From positions 2,609,001 to 2,673,000 of the forward strand of contig OY987248.1 of assembly GCA_963920765.1 (NCBI GenBank): a DNA stretch of 64,000 nt, in the 5' to 3' direction. The notes beneath the pieces were generated by a model. The model did no database searches and was not told the origin of the DNA. It saw only the letters and a program-made list of their open reading frames with translations. The translations under genes were made by a program, and so were the position numbers. This DNA is from Ulota crispa. Lineage: Eukaryota; Streptophyta; Bryopsida; Orthotrichales; Orthotrichaceae. Below are positions 57,247 through 64,000 of this stretch, in pieces (positions within the stretch are counted from its first letter, which is position 1; every line of letters begins with the position of its first letter).

Positions 57247-58925
57247 AACCCTCTCAGAATCCGAGAGGGCTCGGCATATGAGTATCTTGGAGATTGGAGT
57301 ATGCGCTCTTCCAGTGATGGAGTAGCAGAGGTTCCTTTAGTTCCAAGAAGGGGTTCCAGTAATCAATTCCTAGTTTGGTAGATTTTTGATTTGAACCTGG
57401 ACTACCGGATGAAGCACTTTTTTGCCATATTGTTTTGGAGCGTATGTTAGAAATCCAGCTGGTAGAATTACTGGATGACCGTCTAAATTACATCACTGCA
57501 GTAGTAACTTTTCCAACATTAGAATCTTTTTGTAGATTATTTTGCAAACAAAAATTGATTTAATTATATTTTCTTCACCCATTACATTCACAACATCTTT
57601 TCTTTGAGGAGCCTTATTAACATCTTAAACTTTTGCAATATCAATGGAAAACATTTTGGCTTGTAGCTTTTGATTTGCAAGTATTTTAGTAATCTTCATA
57701 TATGGTTTTTTGAAGGAGTTCTTTATCTATTTTTATATCAATGGCAACCCAAAATCATGTTCCTATTTGTTTTGCATGCAATGACAAAAATACAATATAT
57801 TATTTTTATCAATGGCAACCTAGAATCTTGTTCCTATTTGTTTTGCATGCAATGACAAAAATCTATATTAATAATTGAATACCATTCAGTCAGTTAGGGT
57901 TGGGCATGACTAGGATAGGGTTGGACATGATTGGGATTTGAAAGTTATAAATGGAATAAAGTAAAATCACCTATGGCTTCACTAGATGTTAACAACAAGT
58001 CACTAGCAATTGCACCATCACTAGAATGTCACCTATGGCTTCACAAGACTTTAACAACAGGTCACCGGTAGTGGCACTACAACTTTCTCTTGGCCAAAAG
58101 AAGGCACGAGGATAGGGGCACCGGGATAGAAGACATGAGGGATAGAGGATACAAGGATAGGGGAGCAGAGGGATAGGAGGCATGGGGATAGGGGCACGAG
58201 GATAGGGACACGAAGATAGGGGCAAGTGGATAGGGGACACGCGGATAGGGGACACGCGGATAGGAGACACGTGGATAGGAGACACGTAGATAAGGGGTGG
58301 AGGGGCATAATCTCGTCGGTACAACAAGTAGTATATTAGTATAATATATTAGAATCCAAATTTGAATCTCTTTTTGCATTCTATACATTTTAATACAGAA
58401 AAATAAAGTTTTCCATCTCTATAGATTCAGCTCTTGCACTTCAAGGCATATATAACAGGTACTTCAAATTTGATAGTGATATCCAAATTGATTTTTTATA
58501 TAAATGCTTTGTATGTTCTGATGACATATGTTGAAATCAACTGACTTATTCCAAACCAGTAACTGCCGTGTTTTCTATCATGATTAATACAACAATCTTT
58601 TCTCCTATGGCATTGATGTGAAGGCTCTAGAATCACAATGTGGTTTGAATTTGCATATGTAAATTGACTTGATAATTGTAAAGCATATTGAAAGAGTTTT
58701 GTTGTAGATTTTTTTGTTCAAAAGTATAAAGTGCGAATAGCTTCCATCGCAAATCTGGCAAGGAGGTCAAAGTGGATGTCATCCAATTCCTTAGTGCAAT
58801 GACACTTCATTCTTTGCTCTCCAATAATCCTCTCGGATCCTGCCAAGTCTCTCCCTTGAGCTTACTAGATCTGAATCTCATCACATAATTCCTTATCATG
58901 AGTCGTCTTGGATTCTAAGAGGGTT
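57247..58925. repeat. Inverted-end repeat (AACCCTCTNAGAATCC), long copy
   Basis: Left AACCCTCTCAGAATCCGAG, right TTGGATTCTAAGAGGGTT. The inverted ends and internal similarity to 49243-49627 suggest one family. The interior contains a ~75-bp direct repeat (57725-57797 and 57808-57857, ATCAATGGCAACC...TTTTGCATGCAATGACAAAA) and a minisatellite. No transposase seen. Confidence 0.45.
58104..58297. repeat. GC-richer ~17-18-bp minisatellite
   Basis: About eleven variants of GGATAGGGGACACGC in tandem. The minus-strand translations are Pro/Tyr/Ser repeats (PYPR, SIRVSP) that arise from the repeat and not from a gene. Confidence 0.8.
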
Positions 58926-61900
58926 GACCATTTATGCAATGACTATGTTGCATATGAGACTATGGGCCTGAACATCTACATGAGTTTCTTAAGTTTCCTC
59001 TGTGTATCTATTTCACATCCGTGTGGCAGTCATTATATTTGCTCATGCAAGTCTGTTTCAAGGAATGGTTGCACTTCAAAGCAAAGGACATCTGATCAAC
59101 ATGAATCTTATGAACATTTGACTGTGTTGATTTCTTTGCTCACTTTTGTACCCTCAAAGTGGCTATTTCTATTAGGACACAAAAATTCTGTCACTTCTAT
59201 TGTCAATGATTTGTCATCTATTGAAACAGGAACCCAGCTATTGCTAATTCATCTTCATCATCCCAGTTCATCCATTCTATACTTTCATCCTCTGGAACTA
59301 TGTACTCTTTTATTTAAAATGCAGGAAACATACAGAGGTTCCCATTCTTCAACTACATGTCCACACTAGGTATTGCTTTCCATACCTCCTCCAATTCATC
59401 TCTCAAGTACAATCTTAATGTCTAGGCTAGCATTATCTGCGCAAGTTTTCTGAAACAAATTGCAAGCAATAAAACATCTTGCTTATGAAATTAAGAAAAC
59501 ATATTACAACATCACCCAAAGTTTCACAGAGTTTACCATTGACGGTTTGTTACTTCAGCACAGATTTAAGCACTGCTGGAATAACCTATGCTACAACTAG
59601 AATCACTCTTTCTGGTGCTGGTCTCATGATGTAGAAGGTTCTAGGTCTGTGTTTCTTAACCACTCTCAAAATCCCAACTCCTACAAGGACCAAAAAGGAA
59701 GACCATATTCAGCAATGACGATTGAATTATCATCTGAACAAATACAGCTAAAAACACCCAAATTCATTACCAGAAGATACTTATACATCACACAAACAAC
59801 ATAATGCCAAAGTTTTGCTCACGAGTTCCTCACTCAGTGCCTGCTTCTCAAACTTTCAAAGCCTTTGAATGCCTTGAAAGCCCTTATAGTACTTGGTGGC
59901 AAAGCAATTAGGACTGCGGTGCCTTAGATTCTAATATAGGTGACACATCAAGTGATTGAAAACCATATTCTTTCCCCTTAGTTAAGCGGAGAAGCTTGGA
60001 ATTAGGCAACCCTTGCTTGCTCATGATTCTCATATTCTCTTTTCACAAAAGATGAATACTTGCCGTTTCATTGCAAATAATAATATCATTCCAAGAATAA
60101 GACATAGTTGAGTGAAATAGATGGCTTGGGAGGATACTTACATGTTCCATGATCCCCATAGAGATGTCTCCACATGATCGAGATGCAAATCACATTCTAA
60201 GGGACATTGACAATGGCTTTTGCACAGGATATCACCCAATAACACATTGTACACATACTATGCACATCCATATAATACTTCTTCTTCTCTATTTTTGAGC
60301 AAGAATGGAAGGATCAACTTCCATTTTTGCTTCAACATATTCCACCTGATTCTCTGAATTTGCGTGCTTCTGTAAACTTTTAGAATTCCCGCCGTTTCAG
60401 CCACACCGCACCGCAACTATTAACAAACAATTCAAAATCACTTCTCTCTGCTCCACGACAACTGCAGCAATTTGCCATGTGTCCACTACTTCACTTCACT
60501 TCACTTGCCACTCTACCCGGCAATATGTCGTAAGCCTCATCATTGCAAAAAAATCATTATGCAATAATATTTTTGAAAACTGTTAGTATTTCTAACAATT
60601 TTGGAAATGTATACGTAAGCAACACTGTTGTAACAATGGAGTCCTAATAGAGATAATGAACTTCATTGACTGCCAATGATACTGGACTCTACTGTAGTCA
60701 CCTTCTGCATGCGCAAAGCTTCTGCTATAGTTGCGGCTTCTACACAAGGTTGTAGGTTGTGTTCACTGACAGTTGCGCACATTCCATCCAACTTTACTCT
60801 GCTTCATGTGACCCTTGGACTTACCGGTAGATCTGCACCAGTTGATTAATATAACTTTGCGGCAATGATGCAGACACTAGTAACTTTGATACACTAGCAA
60901 CAAAATGTCTCGTTGGTCTTCACTTCATAATGAGTTGTTCAAAATCAATACTATAATTTGATGTCCTCTCCATCTAAATACTGTTTATTTGTGCTCTATA
61001 TTTCAACTTCTCATTTAAAAAATCACATAAAATACAAGTAGCGTACCAACTGTTGAGTTCCACCCTTCTAAACAAGCAAAATATATTACTCTACTTTCTA
61101 ACATGCCGTCAATCAAGGTCACAGACCCTGCAAGTTACAACATCTCCAACTTCTTGAAGGCTAGAGCCAAATTGATCAAAGTGAGGCAAAGTCTATCCAA
61201 AAGCAGTATTTCATCTGCAACATCAAGGTTCTCCTAGAGAGTGAGAAATGTACAGCATATTGTTTGAATCCCTATGAAATATGTAAGAGCTTCATTCCTT
61301 TTTGATTATCGTGCAAATCTTTCACGTCCAGTTGACAATAGGTACTTTTGTTCATCACAAGTTTTACATGAGTATTGCAAACACTATCAAGAACCTTCAA
61401 TATTCTAAATTTCTAGTGTCACTCCTTTCAGCTCAGTAGGAATGGTGATTTGCAAATAATGGGAGAAAACATAGTTAATTTCAATTGGCAAAATCTCCTT
61501 ACAAAGGAATCCCTACAATACACAATGAAGCGACCATATTATCACTTTGACAATACAAAGATGGGCATATGAATCATGAGTTTTTCTATCATTAGAAGCA
61601 ATTTAGGGTCTCCAAAAGGCCCTCTAAGGCCTGTGCGGGCAGCTTCCACCATTTGACTTTCAGGCTTTTGCATGCTTCCACATGGGTAGCTTTTACTGCT
61701 AGTAGCTAATGCATGTTTCCATTGGTTACGGCTTAAAGCTTTTCCACCCCAGCCGCTAGGCCAAGGTGGGTAGCCCGCCAGAAGAATGAGCGACTTTACA
61801 GGCAGGTTGGAGTTATTGTTTGAGTGTCTCCACCGTGTCCTGCTTGATTGGCTAGAGTCATGGGGCTCATTATAATGCACATACAATGTGGGCTCAGGGT

Positions 61901-63942
61901 AGAATTGCACTATTTTTTTTACCTCCCAAAAAATGTGAGAGTTTGGATAATTACCATCTGGAGATTGAGTTTGAGAATTTTGAATTCATATTTGGATTTG
62001 TAGACTCTATTTTAGTTTGGAACCTCAAAATAAAATGCAATTGAACAAAAACAAAAAAAGGGGGCAAATCATTACTATTATCTTTGTTGAGGAAAATACC
62101 TGAGCTTTTCTGCCCTAGCTCCACATCGACGTATATGCAATAAAATGAGCCGGGTCATGGGATGCCATATGGTGGGTTGCAATCAAGATTCTTCTTTTGG
62201 TTCTGGACCGGTAGCTTCTCAGGCCATATGGAAAATTTTAGTGGTGCAGATATGGCCACACAAGATTTTTTTTAAGTGCAAAATTAGGCTACAAGTGTTT
62301 ACACTTTGAGCTTGTTGAAAGTGACAAAAAATCTCTAAAATCAAAAATTGGTGTTACAAGCATGATTTTTTTTTAAAACATGGGTTACAAAACCCAAAAG
62401 TTTAGAACAAAAGAGATATTATCTCAAAGAAACTTAAGGGCAGCTTGATTTTCAAACAATACAACTCCACACAATGTGATTATCACTTTGTTCTCTACCT
62501 AAGTTCCTAATTGACTAGCTACAAACAACAACATATTCTTTTTTCTAATGCTTAGCAAGCATCTAGATTTGGAACATTGAACAAAATATGGCACCAAGAT
62601 GCTATTATTTCTTCATTTTTTTGTATAGGCTTGAAGCTTGAATTATTTTTTGTAGGTTTCTGGCTTTTAAAGCTAGAAAAAAAACCCTAGTCCCAAGGGG
62701 TAAAAAATTCCCATTGAACATGGTTGAATTGGATAAGAGTACAAACGGGTACCTTATTTTAATTACGTCAATGGTACCCTCCTTTTAGAGCAAATCAAGG
62801 TCTGTGAACCTAAATTTGTATTCTAAATTCCCAAATGAAATCTTTTGGTTTAGAAAATTTCTAAACACTCAAAATGGATGCTTCATCATAGAAGTACACT
62901 TCTAAAGTGTTTGTAATGACTAAATTTGCATAAATTTTAATATACAAATTCTTAACCCTTAAGCGCACAAGCCGTGTTCACCAAAATTTTAGTGACAATT
63001 ACAACTTCATTGCAGCATACGCCACTATTTTGAAGATTCACAACAACTAATCATTGAAAGTAAATAGTGCAATGCTTACTTGGAAAATAGGTTGCAAATG
63101 TTGGGAACAATTCAGTGTGGAATACGGAGATCATGACACTTGATCAAACAACATGTGATGCTAAAACTTCATTTTTGCGGCCAATAGTTGCTATGGATTG
63201 ATTTCCACAAAATTCTCAAAGCTTGTTATTTCTTTGAATTTTTTTGAGTATTAAGATTAGTTCTGAATGTACATAGTCACAATTTATTTAAGTGAATATT
63301 CCTTTGTATTTGCTGTTTTAGAGCTATAAATTGCTATTGGGCAAAAAATAGTGACTGGCAAAGTTAGTGAGGGTTGCCACGTCAAGGGTCTCGAACATGC
63401 TGGAACCCTTGCCAGCAAATTTTCAACTATCACAAATCATACGCAAAGAAGCTTGCACGGGTTACTAACCGCTTGTAGCGTGGAAGATGATCATTGTCAC
63501 CTTGTCTTGTACCGTATTACAGCCAATGAATGCTCTTGAGTCTTGAGGCAACTATATGACATTTAATTTGTCTTGCCTTGCCACTACTCCACTTGCATAA
63601 ACCACTTGAATGCCTTGATAATTGTAATTTATAATTAGGTCAACAAAATTAGATACAATGTTAGCATCGTAGTTACATCTAATAATGTTTAGATAATGAT
63701 TGGATGAATTACTTCACAATGAACTATGATTGAAGGCATAAAGATTTACTTTGGATGAAAGATTTGTAGACTATTCAATTCATTATGAAGTGTGAATTAG
63801 TGGGTAACCACCACAAGTGGACAAAATTCTAATAGATGAATTAATTCACTACAAATTGTGAATTATTCAAAAGATGCAAATAGCTAGAGGTAGATACTTT
63901 TGTTGTTCAAGGTTTTAGCATTGCATTTAGACATTTCCAATT
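58926..63942. other. Gene-poor right end, nothing firmly supported
   Basis: A 153-codon plus-strand frame (58908-59369) has no recognised domain. On the minus strand near 59220-59320 a short protein-like run (EYIVPEDESIEWMNWDDEDE) could be an exon remnant. A minus-strand A-box-like sequence (TGGCCTAGCGGCTGG, near 61760) has no B box. A block at 61960-62160 belongs to the old repeat also seen at 12190 and 20150. A lone TTAACCCTTAAGCG at 62952 resembles a TTAA-family left end without a partner. Confidence 0.35.
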
Positions 63943-64000
63943 GTATGATAAGCGCACGTGATGTATACTGCATGATAAGTGCACGTTAAGTATAGTCAAC
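63943..64000. repeat. Tandem repeat running off the window end
   Basis: Two ~30-bp units around GATAAGCGCACGTGATGTATA and GATAAGTGCACGTTAAGTATA-type text. The array may continue beyond the window. Confidence 0.5.

Noticed and set aside
58051..58388. Pro-rich open frames on the minus strand
   Set aside because: They are translations of the ~17-bp minisatellite in three frames.
61740..61800. tRNA gene or SINE head on the minus strand
   Set aside because: An A-box-like TGGCCTAGCGGCTGG is present, but no B box or cloverleaf could be built.
1..64000. CRISPR arrays, bacterial operons or riboswitches
   Set aside because: No regularly spaced identical repeats or bacterial gene organisation; the gene structure and transposons are those of a plant nucleus.

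Overview
The window looks like nuclear DNA of a land plant. It is AT-rich, low in gene density and packed with small inverted-repeat transposons. It carries one clearly intact gene, a homologue of the plant microtubule-associated protein AIR9. Nothing in the sequence fixes the species. The mix (AIR9, plant MULE transposase, CACTA-, Tourist- and hAT-like remnants) fits a plant, and a non-seed plant is possible but not shown.

Layout. Positions 1-22140 hold no supportable gene. They are a mosaic of inverted-repeat elements: a dominant family with CCCCTAAA-type termini inside TTAA-like target sites, long hairpins, a Mutator-type element with a clean 9-bp target duplication, and small TA-flanked MITEs. 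A Tourist-like MITE (22141-22454) abuts a GC-rich promoter/leader. The AIR9 leader (about 22600-25174) contains a probable 2.1-kb 5'UTR intron. The AIR9 coding region (25215-31229) is one uninterrupted exon of 2004 codons.

Downstream come a hAT-like coding remnant (about 32490-33100, minus), a second Mutator-type MITE with a perfect 9-bp duplication (33272-33752), a decayed MULE transposase (about 35252-36480, minus) and more TTAA-family elements. A broken multi-exon gene related to methionine adenosyltransferase 2 beta / dTDP-4-dehydrorhamnose reductase (41929 to about 47672, minus) still shows splice sites. Its introns hold two CACTA-type MITEs with intact 3-bp duplications. The right third contains an unidentified coding remnant (50038-50591, minus), a degenerate ~185-bp tandem array (51150-52010), a 1.8-kb reading frame with nine internal stops, seven of them TAG (53149-54983), and several minisatellites.

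The genes do not form a pathway; AIR9 is the only one that looks functional. The most unusual content is in the transposons: (1) thirteen TTAA-family elements covering about 11 kb, two of which carry matching ATAA/ATAA or GTAA/GTAA flanks; (2) four Mutator-type MITEs whose ends are built from short tandem repeats, with a different repeat unit in each; (3) a decayed reading frame whose stops could all come from C-to-T or G-to-A changes. All coordinates and similarities were read by eye, without alignment software.
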